In this document: in pieces, positions 1 to 8,265 of the stretch | Numbering within the stretch: the stretch's first letter is position 1 | Layout: every line of letters starts with the position of its first letter | Assembly (NCBI RefSeq): GCF_902832885.1 | Contig: NZ_CADFDK010000013.1 | Coordinates: forward strand, 62,001-126,000 | Reading direction: 5' to 3' | DNA: 64,000 bases | From: Burkholderia seminalis DSM 23518 | GTDB lineage: Bacteria; Pseudomonadota; Gammaproteobacteria; Burkholderiales; Burkholderiaceae | Program-made: the position numbers and the translations under genes | The notes under the pieces: model-generated | Databases searched by the model: none | What the model was told of the DNA's origin: nothing | Seen by the model: only the letters and a program-made list of their open reading frames with translations

Positions 1-337
1 CGAGCGACGTGAGGCCGAGCGCGGCCGTGGCCTGGCGCAGCACGAAGTACAGCATCAGCACGCGGCCCGTGGTCGCCGCCTGCACGCGCGAGATCATCTG
101 CCGCGCCTGCTCCTTGAGCCCGTTGCGCTCGAGCAGCGCGATCACCGGCAGCGTCAGCCAGATCAGCCCCATGTAGCGGTTTTCGGTGAACGCCTTGCCG
201 AATGCGCTGACGATGTCGACCAGATTCAGGCCGCCCGCCAGCCCGGTCGCGAGCCCCGCGATCGTGACCACCAGCAGCGCGTTGAAGCGCAGCGCGAAAC
301 CGATCACCACGATCGGCACCCCAATCAGCACCAGCAT
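1..337 (-). CDS. DUF969 family inner-membrane transporter subunit (5-oxoproline transport type), 3' part outside window
   Basis: The reading frame starts at an ATG with an AGGAGG ribosome site six bases upstream and runs off the left edge, so about 112 residues are seen. They are strongly hydrophobic, beginning MLVLIGVPIVVIGFALRFNA, with at least two membrane spans and the loop ENRYMGLIWLTLPVIALLERNGLKEQA broken between helices. I recognise this as the DUF969 family, which normally pairs with a DUF979 protein and is linked to 5-oxoproline (pyroglutamate) uptake and pyrrolidone-carboxylate peptidase. The partner would lie to the left of the window. Substrate assignment rests on the family only. 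Confidence 0.8.
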   Translation of the reverse strand, partial: MLVLIGVPIVVIGFALRFNALLVVTIAGLATGLAGGLNLVDIVSAFGKAFTENRYMGLIWLTLPVIALLERNGLKEQARQMISRVQAATTGRVLMLYFVLRQATAALGLTSL

Positions 338-606
338 TTCCCCTCCTTGTGTCGGATGCGCGGCACCCAGGCAACGCGCTGCCCGCCCGGTTTCGACCGG
401 GCTCGGACGGCGCAATCTAACACGAGACTTTATCGATAAAAAGTCGACAAATTACAGGTTCGGGTAAACGTTGAAACCGGCGAACACCGTGCACGCACCC
501 TGTGTCGGCGGTATTTCATCGGAGGAATCGGGCGGCCGACGCGCGTGGCGGAGCCCATGGCCGCCGACTAAACTGGAAAGCATCGGCAACGGACGGGAGA
601 GCCGCC

Positions 607-831
607 ATGATTGACGTATTCCAGACCATCGGCAGCCGCGCGTTCTCCGCTCATCTGGCGAAGGACGGGATGGTGACGCTGATGGAGCAACGCCATGAAG
701 TCGACCGCGTGACGCTCGCGACGGCCTATGCCGCGCTCGTCGAGGAAGCCGAGCAGGAAAGCGACCTGCGCGACGCGACGGTCGAAGGGATGATGCGCGC
801 GCTGATCCAGGGCTACGCGCGCAGCCATTGA
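607..831 (+). CDS. Small conserved-looking hypothetical protein, 74 aa
   Basis: A 74-residue soluble protein beginning MIDVFQTIGSRAFSAHLAKD. The start was chosen because GGGAGAG lies just upstream; a longer in-frame start at 502 has no ribosome site and gives an Arg-rich, shadow-like N-terminus. The C-terminal half is a predicted acidic helix (TLATAYAALVEEAEQESDLRD split over two turns). No signal peptide, membrane segment or known motif is visible. It sits alone between the DUF969 gene, which points the other way, and the convergent gene at 890-1318. I do not recognise a family. Confidence 0.6.
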   Translation: MIDVFQTIGSRAFSAHLAKDGMVTLMEQRHEVDRVTLATAYAALVEEAEQESDLRDATVEGMMRALIQGYARSH

Positions 832-889
832 CGGCGCGGCCGCGCATCGGCTCGTGCGGCCGGCAGCCCGGTGTGCCCGATCCGGCCCG

Positions 890-1318
890 CTACGCGGCCG
901 GCGTGCCCGCGCCCATGCCGAACCACCGGCCCGCGCGCAGCTGCCGGTAGTCGGCCTGCGTGAAGATCCTCAGCAGGTTGGCGAGCGCGCCGTGACTGGC
1001 GCGGTCCAGTTCCGTCATGAAGGCTTCGACCTCGTCGCGGCCGGCAAACAGGATGGTGCTGAAATAGCGCGCGCGCTCCGCGTCGGACAGGTTCGTCGCG
1101 CTCAGCTGGTACGGATGGTGAAGTGCCGCGAACAGGAAGTAGTAGCGCTCGGCGTCGTCGCGCAACACGCGCACCGCGTCCGGCTCGACCGGAAAATCGC
1201 GGCAGAACGACGCATGTCCGCTCTCGATGAAGATCCGGTACAGCAACCGGCCGGCCCGCTCGATGACGACCGGTGCGTACGGGTCGCGGCTGACGAGTAC
1301 GGTATCGGGCACGGTCAT
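890..1318 (-). CDS. Hypothetical protein, 142 aa
   Basis: A 142-residue protein starting MTVPDTVLVSRDPYAPVVIE, with an AGGAGAG ribosome site (reverse strand) seven bases before the ATG. A much longer upstream extension is possible in frame but has shadow-like composition, so the short start is preferred. The protein is soluble and rich in aromatic residues and Arg, with a conserved-looking core around FFAALHHPYQLSATNLSDAE-type sequence (residues about 65-85). No catalytic motif or signal peptide is recognised. It is divergent from wspF at 1665. Confidence 0.65.
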   Translation of the reverse strand: MTVPDTVLVSRDPYAPVVIERAGRLLYRIFIESGHASFCRDFPVEPDAVRVLRDDAERYYFLFAALHHPYQLSATNLSDAERARYFSTILFAGRDEVEAFMTELDRASHGALANLLRIFTQADYRQLRAGRWFGMGAGTPAA

Positions 1319-1664
1319 CAGGCTCTCCTCTTTCTTTTTTGTCGACGCCGGCACGGTAACATGCCGGCTTCCGCACGGCGCGTCGGCACGATCCGTCGCC
1401 CCGACATGCACGGCCGGCACCGGGCCGCCGCCCTCAGGCGCCGGAAAACACCGCACCGTCATAGAGGAAAAACACTGAAACGGCGCCATGCGCGAATTTT
1501 TCGATTGCCGCCGCTCGCGCCGCATGACAGCATGCGGGCGTCGCCAACCGAAAAAAATTCCGTGCCGTCCGCCCGCCGATGCCGTTCGGCGGCGCCGGAC
1601 AGGCCATGCTTTCCATGAACCCGGCCCATCTCCAACACTACGAACCGACCGGAGCATTCCGCTT
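1319..1664. other. Divergent intergenic region between the 890-1318 gene and wspF
   Basis: About 346 bases without a supported gene. It presumably carries the promoters of both flanking genes. The segment around 1545-1562 is A-rich (a run of seven A) against the GC-rich background. No convincing -35/-10 pair or inverted repeat was found. An in-frame extension of wspF upstream to 1488 exists but lacks a ribosome site. Confidence 0.5.
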
Positions 1665-2669
1665 GTGAACATCGGCATCGTCAACGACCTCCCGCTTGCC
1701 GTCGAGGCGATGCGCCGCGCGATCGCGCGACGACCCGAGCACCGCGTGCTGTGGGTCGCGACCGACGGCGCGCAGGCCGTCGAACTGTGCGCCGCGCAGC
1801 CGCCCGACGTCGTGCTGATGGACCTGATCATGCCGAAGTTCGACGGGATCGAAGCGACGCGGCGGATCATGCGATCCGAACGACCGTGCGCGATCCTGAT
1901 CGTGACGAGCTGCATCGGCGCGAATGCGTGGCGCGTGTTCGAGGCGATGGGCGCCGGCGCGCTCGACGCGGTCGATACGCCGCGGCTCGGCGCCGGCGCG
2001 GCCGGCGACACGACGGCACTCCTGCTCGCGAAGATCGATCAGATCGGCCGGCTGCTCGACGCGCCGGACGGCACGCGCCTCGCCGGTACGGCCGCGCGCG
2101 CCGGCGGCGGTCCGCTGATCGCGATCGGTGCGTCGGCCGGCGGCCCGGGCGCGCTCGCATCGATCCTCGGCGGCCTGCCGGCGGATTTCAACGCGCCGAT
2201 CGTGATCGTGCAGCACGTGGACCGCGCGTTCGCGGAAGGCATGGCGCAATGGCTCGATGGCCAGACGCCGCTCACCGTGCGCGTCGCGCGCGAAGGCGAC
2301 CGCCCGCAACCGGGCGTCGCGCTGCTCGCCGCCACCGACGACCACCTGCGCATCACCCGCGCCGGCACGCTCGAATACACGCGCGAGCCGGCCGCGACGC
2401 CGTATCGTCCGTCGGTCGACGTGTTCTTCAACAGCCTGACCGAGCACTGGTCCGGCCGCGTGATCGGCGTGCTGCTCACGGGAATGGGACGCGACGGCGC
2501 GATCGGCCTGAAGGCGCTGCGGATGAAGGGCTACCATACGATCGCGCAGGACGAGGCGACCAGCGCGGTATACGGCATGCCGAAGGCGGCCGCGACGCTC
2601 GGCGCGGCGCGCGCGATCCTGCCGCTCGGCCGCATCGCGGGCGAGCTGGCGGCGCTCGCCCGGATCTGA
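1665..2669 (+). CDS. wspF: WspF-type CheB protein-glutamate methylesterase (REC + CheB domain)
   Basis: 334 residues from a GTG start. An N-terminal receiver domain (about 1-120) has the phospho-acceptor Asp53 in VVLMDLIMPKFDG. The C-terminal CheB methylesterase domain (about 150-334) has the catalytic Ser157 in GASAGGPGAL, His184 in IVQHVD and Asp277 in LTGMGRDGA, all intact. CheB enzymes remove methyl groups from glutamates of chemoreceptors and so reset signalling; WspF does this for the surface-sensing receptor WspA. The next gene is a WspR-like diguanylate cyclase, which supports the Wsp assignment. No wspA-wspE genes lie in the window, so its receptor and kinase partners are not identified. 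Confidence 0.85.
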   Translation: MNIGIVNDLPLAVEAMRRAIARRPEHRVLWVATDGAQAVELCAAQPPDVVLMDLIMPKFDGIEATRRIMRSERPCAILIVTSCIGANAWRVFEAMGAGALDAVDTPRLGAGAAGDTTALLLAKIDQIGRLLDAPDGTRLAGTAARAGGGPLIAIGASAGGPGALASILGGLPADFNAPIVIVQHVDRAFAEGMAQWLDGQTPLTVRVAREGDRPQPGVALLAATDDHLRITRAGTLEYTREPAATPYRPSVDVFFNSLTEHWSGRVIGVLLTGMGRDGAIGLKALRMKGYHTIAQDEATSAVYGMPKAAATLGAARAILPLGRIAGELAALARI

Positions 2670-2724
2670 GCCCGATGAACCCGCGCAACACCCATGCCTG
2701 CCCTCGCAACACACCGCATCGAAC

Positions 2725-3789
2725 ATGACTAGCGACCTGACCCGCCCGCCGGGCAGCCCGACCACGCCGAGCGCCGACGTGCCGGCCATGGTGCTGCTGG
2801 TCGACGACCAGACGATCGTCGCGGAAGCCGTCCGGCGCGCGCTCGTCGACGAGGAAGGCATCGACTTCCACTACTGCCCGCGCTCGGACGACGCGCTGAC
2901 CACCGCGATCGAAACGCGGCCGACCGTGATCCTGCAGGACCTCGTGATGCCCGGCATCGACGGGCTGAGCCTCGTGAAGTCGTACCGCGCGAACGCGGCG
3001 ACACGCGACGTGCCGATCATCGTGCTGTCGACGCAGGAAGAACCCGTGATCAAGAGCGCCGCGTTCGCGGCCGGCGCGAACGACTATCTCGTGAAGCTGC
3101 CCGACCGCATCGAGCTCGTCGCGCGCATCCGCTACCATTCGCGCTCGTACATGAACCTGCTGCAGCGCGACGAGGCCTATCGCGCGCTGCGGCAATCGCA
3201 GCAGCAACTGCTCGAAGCCAATCTCGAACTGCGGCGTCTCACGCATTCCGACGGCCTGACCGGGCTGTCGAACCGGCGCTATCTCGACGAATACCTGGCG
3301 GCCGAATGGCGCCGCGGCACGCGCGAGCGCAGCGAGCTGTCGCTGCTGATGATCGACGTCGACAATTTCAAGCTGTACAACGACACGTACGGACACGTGT
3401 CGGGCGACAGCGTGCTCAAGCAGATCGCGTCGACCCTCGAGCGCTGCCTCGGGCAATCGGGCGATCTCGCCGCGCGCTTCGGCGGCGAGGAGTTCGCGGT
3501 CGTGATGCCGGCCACGTCACCGGGCGCCGCGCGGCTGCTCGGCGAGAAGATCCGGCTCGCGGTCGAGGCGCTGCAACTGCGGCACGCGCATTCGTCGACC
3601 GGCAACACCGTGACGATCAGCATCGGCGGCGCGAGCATCGTGCCCACGCCCGGCCTGCCGACGACCGTGCTGATCGAGGCGGCCGACCGTGCGTTGTACC
3701 GCGCGAAACACGAAGGCAAGAACCGCGTCGAGATCGATTCGTCGCCGCCGCCGCCCGGCGCCGGCGGGTTCGGCGTGCCACGCGACTGA
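2725..3789 (+). CDS. wspR: WspR-like response-regulator diguanylate cyclase (REC-GGDEF)
   Basis: 354 residues. The N-terminal receiver domain (about 22-140) has the acidic pair in LLVDDQ, phospho-acceptor Asp72 in ILQDLVMPGIDG and the late Lys in NDYLVKLPD. A helical linker leads to a GGDEF domain (about 175-340) with active-site GGEEF at 253-257, so synthesis of cyclic-di-GMP from two GTP is expected. The position of the RxxD product-inhibition site, five residues before GGEEF, reads QSGD (244-247), so the key Arg is replaced. Follows wspF by 55 bases, same strand. The start ATG has no clear ribosome site, so the first 20 residues are uncertain. Confidence 0.88.
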   Translation: MTSDLTRPPGSPTTPSADVPAMVLLVDDQTIVAEAVRRALVDEEGIDFHYCPRSDDALTTAIETRPTVILQDLVMPGIDGLSLVKSYRANAATRDVPIIVLSTQEEPVIKSAAFAAGANDYLVKLPDRIELVARIRYHSRSYMNLLQRDEAYRALRQSQQQLLEANLELRRLTHSDGLTGLSNRRYLDEYLAAEWRRGTRERSELSLLMIDVDNFKLYNDTYGHVSGDSVLKQIASTLERCLGQSGDLAARFGGEEFAVVMPATSPGAARLLGEKIRLAVEALQLRHAHSSTGNTVTISIGGASIVPTPGLPTTVLIEAADRALYRAKHEGKNRVEIDSSPPPPGAGGFGVPRD

Positions 3790-3802
3790 GCCGCCCGTCC
3801 GT

Positions 3803-6049
3803 TTACGCGGCGCCGAGCCGGCGCGCGTAGTCGTTCGGGTCCAGCGGGCGGCTGAACAGGTAGCCCTGCTGCATGTCGCAGCCGATCTGCTGCAGGAACC
3901 ACGATTGCGCCTGCGTCTCGACGCCCTCCGCCGTCACCTTCATGCCGAGCGAATGCGCCATCGCGACGACGGCCTGCGTGATCGCGACCGAGTCGTGGTG
4001 ATCGGGCACGCCCGACACGAACGAGCGGTCGACCTTCAGGTTGTGCAGCGGGAAACGCTTCAGGTAAGCGAGCGACGAATAGCCGGTGCCGAAATCGTCG
4101 ACCGAGATCCGCACGTTCATGTCGGTGAGCGCTTCGAGCATCGGCAGCACGGTATCCGTGTCATTCATCAGCAGTCCTTCGGTAATCTCGAGCTCGAGCG
4201 CGGACGGATCGAGCCGCGTTTGCGCGAGACAGCGGCCGACCGACTCGACGAGCCCTTCGTGAAACTGCCGCGGCGACAGGTTGACGGCCAGCATCAGGTC
4301 CGGCGCGATCGTGCGGCGCCACTCGGCCATCTGCCTGCAGGCCGTTTCGAGCACCCACTGGCCGATCGCGACGATCAGCCCCGTATCTTCCGCGACCGGG
4401 ATGAATTCCGCCGGCGACATCGGCCCGAGTTCGGGGCTGGTCCAGCGCAGCAGCGCTTCGGCGCCGACCGTGCGGCCGCTGCGCGCGTCGACGACGGGCT
4501 GGTACGCGAGCCGCAGCATGTCCGACGTCAGCGCGCGCCGCAGCGACTGCTCGACCGCGAAGCGGCGCTGCAGCCGCAGGTTGAGCTGCGCGGTGAAGAA
4601 CGTGAAGTGATTGCGGCCCCGCTGCTTCGCGTCGTACATCGCCGAATCGGCGTTGCGCATCAGCGTGACCGCATCGTCGCCGTCGCGCGGCGCGACGCTG
4701 ATCCCGATCGACACGCCGAGCCAGTACTCGTTGTTCGCGATCGCGAACGGCTTCGCGATCGCGTCGATCACCTCTCGCGCCAGCACCGCGAGGCGCTCGG
4801 GATCGTCGCAGTCGTCGACGAGGATCACGAACTCGTCGCCGCCCACGCGCGTCAGCGCGTAGCGACCGCCCGCGCAGGCCGCGAGCCGCGCCGCGACGCT
4901 GCGCAGCAGCGCGTCGCCCGCGTCGTGCCCGGCCGTGTCGTCGACCTTCTTGAACCCGACGAGATCGATGAACAGGATCGCGACGCGTGCCGGCCGGCCC
5001 GCATCGTGCCCGCCGAACAGCTCGCGCATGCGCTCGGCGAGCCAGCGGCGGTTGTAGAGGCCCGTCAGCGCATCGCGCGTCGCCAGGTAGCGCAGTTGCT
5101 GCTGCGCTTCGCGCACGGGGCCGATGTCGTTGAACGACACGAGCACCGAATCGGCCTGCGTCTCGCCCGGCCGCACGATCGGCACCGCGTTGCCGCGCAC
5201 CCAGATGATGTCGCCGTCCGCGAGGCCGAAGCCGACCGTGTAGTCGAGCATCGGCGTGGCCGTCTCGAGCGCACGCCGGCTCGGCCAGTCGTGCGGCGCA
5301 ATCGGCGTGCCGTCCTCGCGCAGCTTGCGCGGGATCAGGGTCGACAGCCGGCGGCCGACGAGATCGCCCTTCGCGCGCAGCATCCGGCTCGCGCTCGGGT
5401 TGCTCGCGATCACGATGCCGTCGCGCGATACGACGAGGATGCCTTCGTTCAGGCTGTTGACGACGAGCCGGTGATGTTCCTCGCTGCGCGCGAGCTGCCG
5501 CGCGATCCGGTCCTGGTGTACCGCGAGGCCGACGCTGTTGCCGATGTCGCGCAACAGTTCGGTTTCCTCGTCGCTGGGCCGCCGCGGCCGGCGGTGATAG
5601 ACGGCGAACGCGCCGAGCACGGCACCCGCGTCGTCGACGAACGGCACCGACCAGCATGCGCGCAGGCCCAGCGGCAACGCGACGCCACGGTAGTCGGCCC
5701 ACAGCGGATCGGTTTCGATGTCCTCGACGGCGACCATCCGGCGCTCGTACATCGCCGTGCCGCACGAGCCGGCCGCGGGGCCGATCGTCGCGCCGTCGAT
5801 CGCGGCGCTGTACTGCGCGGGCAGCGACGGCGCGGCGCCGACGCGCACGTGCATGCCGTCGGCATCGAGCAGCAGGATCGTGCATGACGCGCCATCGCCG
5901 AGCAAAGTCTCGGCGCGCCGGCAGACCTCGACCAACAGTTCCGGCAGCGGTGTATTGCGCGTGATCAGCCTCAGCACGCTTTGCTCGGACGCGAGTACTT
6001 CCGCCGCGAGACCGAGGCTGTAACGAGAGCTCTGCGGTTCGGTATTCAA
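3803..6049 (-). CDS. GAF-PAS-GGDEF-EAL cyclic-di-GMP turnover protein
   Basis: 748 residues from a TTG start preceded by AGGA; the longer frame upstream (ATG at 6313) has shadow-like Arg-rich composition. Domains: GAF about 20-175, PAS about 190-310, GGDEF about 325-490 with intact GGDEF at 403-407, and EAL about 500-748 with EALLR at 531-535, plus the expected downstream VNLSPRQF, ITEGLL and DDFGTGYSS motifs. Both the cyclase and phosphodiesterase active sites therefore look usable. The RxxD inhibition site is absent (GGRY at 394-397). No membrane segment is seen, so this is probably a cytosolic sensor with an unknown GAF/PAS ligand. It converges on wspR with 13 bases between stops. Confidence 0.88.
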   Translation of the reverse strand: MNTEPQSSRYSLGLAAEVLASEQSVLRLITRNTPLPELLVEVCRRAETLLGDGASCTILLLDADGMHVRVGAAPSLPAQYSAAIDGATIGPAAGSCGTAMYERRMVAVEDIETDPLWADYRGVALPLGLRACWSVPFVDDAGAVLGAFAVYHRRPRRPSDEETELLRDIGNSVGLAVHQDRIARQLARSEEHHRLVVNSLNEGILVVSRDGIVIASNPSASRMLRAKGDLVGRRLSTLIPRKLREDGTPIAPHDWPSRRALETATPMLDYTVGFGLADGDIIWVRGNAVPIVRPGETQADSVLVSFNDIGPVREAQQQLRYLATRDALTGLYNRRWLAERMRELFGGHDAGRPARVAILFIDLVGFKKVDDTAGHDAGDALLRSVAARLAACAGGRYALTRVGGDEFVILVDDCDDPERLAVLAREVIDAIAKPFAIANNEYWLGVSIGISVAPRDGDDAVTLMRNADSAMYDAKQRGRNHFTFFTAQLNLRLQRRFAVEQSLRRALTSDMLRLAYQPVVDARSGRTVGAEALLRWTSPELGPMSPAEFIPVAEDTGLIVAIGQWVLETACRQMAEWRRTIAPDLMLAVNLSPRQFHEGLVESVGRCLAQTRLDPSALELEITEGLLMNDTDTVLPMLEALTDMNVRISVDDFGTGYSSLAYLKRFPLHNLKVDRSFVSGVPDHHDSVAITQAVVAMAHSLGMKVTAEGVETQAQSWFLQQIGCDMQQGYLFSRPLDPNDYARRLGAA

Positions 6050-6461
6050 GATGAATCCTGCCGTCTGTCCGATCGGGTCTGATGCGCCCGATTCGTTATC
6101 GATCCTTCGTGCCGTTTTCGCTCCGGGTTTACGCCGATGCCCGATGCGCCCCGTTTTCGCGCACCGAGCCAGGGTGCGCCGAAATATATTTAACACCAAT
6201 ACGGGACGCCCCGCGCGTCCGTGTGCATCAGGGGTTACGCTCGGTCGCGATGCCGCTCGCGGCCGGCGGTCAGCCTTCCGAAAGGTTCGCGCGTCTGCGA
6301 ACGCCTCGGGCATCGTCGGCCGTGCCGGCTGCTATCGGACAGCATCGCGGCCGGCCAGACCGCGTTTTCGTATCCGTGATTCAATGTCGACGGAACCGGC
6401 GTCGCGCATTCCGGCGGCCCGGCGATAGGTACCCTCATCGAACGACCTTCACTGGATCACC
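6050..6461. other. Divergent intergenic region between the GGDEF-EAL gene and the HAD gene
   Basis: About 412 bases with no supported gene. It contains an A/T-rich patch near 6180-6200 (AATATATTTAACACC), unusual for this GC-rich sequence and the most likely promoter zone for the leftward signalling gene. Longer frames here on both strands are Arg-rich and lack ribosome sites. I see no RNA gene. Confidence 0.45.
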
Positions 6462-7184
6462 ATGACGAACCCTGCCGAAATCAAGGCGCTCGTTTTCGAT
6501 GTCTTCGGAACGATCGTCGACTGGAGAAGCGGTGTCGCACGCGGCGCCGCCGCGTTCCTGGAGCGCCACGCGCCGACCCTCGACCCGTTCGTGTTCGCCG
6601 ATGCCTGGCGCGCCGAATACTCGCCGTCGATGGAAGAAATCCGCAGCGGGCGCCGCCGCTACGTGCGGCTCGACGTGCTGCATCGCGAAAACCTGGTCCG
6701 CACGCTCGACCGTTTCGGCATCGACGGCGTGCCCGACGCGGACATCGACACGCTCAACCTCGCATGGCACAGCCTCGACCCGTGGCCCGACGCGGTCGCG
6801 GCTCTGCACCGGCTGAAGCGGCGCTTCGTCATCGCGCCGCTGTCGAACGGCAACATCCGGCTGATGGTCGACGTCGCGAAGCGCGCGGGGCTGCCTTGGG
6901 ATGCGATCCTCGGCGCGGAAGTCGTTCGCGCGTACAAGCCGTCGCCGCAGGTGTACACCGACACCGTCGACCTTCTCGGCCTCGCGCCCGCCGAGCTGTG
7001 CCTGGTCGCGGCGCACAACGGCGATCTCGCGGCCGCGCGCCGGCAGGGGCTGTCGACCGCATTCGTGCTGCGGCCGACCGAGCACGGGCCCGGCCAGACG
7101 ACCGACCTGCAGGCCGACGACGCGTGGGATTTCGACGTCAGGGACCTGAACGAACTCGCGGACCGGCTCGAGTGCCCGGGTTGA
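6462..7184 (+). CDS. Haloacid dehalogenase type II family hydrolase
   Basis: 240 residues of the HAD superfamily. The nucleophile motif is VFDVFGT with Asp13 in the catalytic position; motif II is PLSNGN (about 126-131); the Lys of motif III is in RAYKPSPQVY; and the acidic motif IV region reads AAHNGDLAAAR. The DVFGT motif and overall length match type II L-2-haloacid dehalogenases and close relatives, which displace halide from short 2-haloacids through an aspartyl ester. Substrate cannot be read from sequence. The stop codon lies inside a 13-bp tandem repeat (7169-7207), so the C-terminus may be prone to slippage variation. Confidence 0.8.
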   Translation: MTNPAEIKALVFDVFGTIVDWRSGVARGAAAFLERHAPTLDPFVFADAWRAEYSPSMEEIRSGRRRYVRLDVLHRENLVRTLDRFGIDGVPDADIDTLNLAWHSLDPWPDAVAALHRLKRRFVIAPLSNGNIRLMVDVAKRAGLPWDAILGAEVVRAYKPSPQVYTDTVDLLGLAPAELCLVAAHNGDLAAARRQGLSTAFVLRPTEHGPGQTTDLQADDAWDFDVRDLNELADRLECPG

Positions 7185-7207
7185 GTGCCCGGGTCGAGTG
7201 CCGGTTG
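7169..7207. repeat. Three 13-bp tandem repeat units at the end of the HAD gene
   Basis: Two near-identical units (CGAGTGCCCGGGT at 7169-7181 and TGAGTGCCCGGGT at 7182-7194) are followed by a degenerate third (7195-7207). The TGA stop of the HAD gene is the first codon of unit 2. Unit length is not a multiple of three, so gain or loss of a unit would shift or move the stop. Confidence 0.75.
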
Positions 7208-7364
7208 CACGGCACGCCCCTATGCCGCGATCGTGCGGCGCCGCGCGTTGCGCGCCGCATACCGGCGGGCCGGCGTCGGCGGGATCCACAGGCAGATCCG
7301 CCACACCGGCCTGAAGCCCCTCGCGCGCTGAGCACGGTGCTCACCCGACGTCACCCCGCCTCCG

Positions 7365-8156
7365 TTACTTCACCACCGCGCGCCATGCAATCCGCGCATA
7401 GATCAGCAGCAACGGCAGCAGCGCCAGCGCGAACACCATGCAAAGCGCCAGCACCCACACCGGCCATTGCTCCGGGTTCCCGTGCGCCCAGTAGCGGTAA
7501 GGCACGCTCAGGAACCCGATTTCCATCAGCAGCGCGCCGAGCGGCACGAGCCCGTTCATCACCGCCGCCATGCCAAAGCGCGCCGCACCGTCGATGTTCT
7601 TTCCCGCGCCGTACGCCGCGATCAGGTAGACGAAATACCCGATGATCGCGACCATCAACGCCCCACCGGCCAGCAGGCCGATACTGCGCACGCTGCGTTC
7701 ATGCAGTTGCGTCGCCCCGGCCGGCAACACCACATCGATCTTCTCGCCGATCTCCGGCACGCCGCCCGAGCGGATGTTGCCCGGCAGCACGACCCGCTTG
7801 CCATCCGGCATCACGGCTTCCAGGATCGACGTGTACATGATGCACCGGTAGCGCTCGGTGCGCCCGCTGCTGTCGCGCCGCTCGCAGGTGTCCCACTCGG
7901 ACTGGTAGGACACGACGGTCGCCTCGTATTTCGGCGACACCGCCAGTTCGCGGAGTTCGTCGCCAATCCAGTACGCGAACGGGAAAAACAGCGACACCAG
8001 GCAAAAACACACGAGCCACCAGAACGCGACCGCGCCGCCAGCCCCGCGCTTGCCGCCGGTCTGGCGGCGCACCATGCGCGCGGCGAGCCAGTACGCCGCC
8101 ACGCCGAATACGGCCACACAAACCACGAAAACCTTGCCCGCATGCGTCAAAGCCAT
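7365..8156 (-). CDS. Multi-pass inner-membrane protein of unknown function (DUF3592-like layout)
   Basis: 263 residues. Hydrophobic segments lie at about 8-26, 42-64, 158-180, 200-220 and 232-254. Between the second and third is a soluble region of about 90 residues containing ATVVSYQSEWDTCERRDSSG and a C-x(n)-C pair (CERRD...RYRCIMYTS), followed by VMPDGKRVVLPGNIRSGGVP. This pattern of a small beta-rich extramembrane domain between helices is reminiscent of DUF3592 proteins, but that is a weak resemblance. It converges with the HAD gene and is not in an obvious operon. Function unknown. Confidence 0.6.
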   Translation of the reverse strand: MALTHAGKVFVVCVAVFGVAAYWLAARMVRRQTGGKRGAGGAVAFWWLVCFCLVSLFFPFAYWIGDELRELAVSPKYEATVVSYQSEWDTCERRDSSGRTERYRCIMYTSILEAVMPDGKRVVLPGNIRSGGVPEIGEKIDVVLPAGATQLHERSVRSIGLLAGGALMVAIIGYFVYLIAAYGAGKNIDGAARFGMAAVMNGLVPLGALLMEIGFLSVPYRYWAHGNPEQWPVWVLALCMVFALALLPLLLIYARIAWRAVVK

Positions 8157-8265
8157 CTGCCCTCCCCTTTCTCCCGCGAGCCGGCCCGATTACCGCCGGC
8201 CGTTTTTCCATCGATGCCGATCACGTCGCCGCCGTCGCCATCTCGACGAGCGAGCACGCGCGTCG

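Noticed and set aside
854-1618. Long open frame opposite the 890-1318 gene and running into the wspF upstream region
   Set aside because: Arg/Ala/His-rich composition typical of antisense frames in GC-rich DNA, no ribosome site, and it overlaps better-supported genes.
7190-7330. Short rightward frame ending GVGGIHRQIRHTGLKPLAR before the membrane protein gene
   Set aside because: Looks faintly like a protein C-terminus, perhaps a gene remnant, but there is no start, no homologous partner in the window and it is too short to support.
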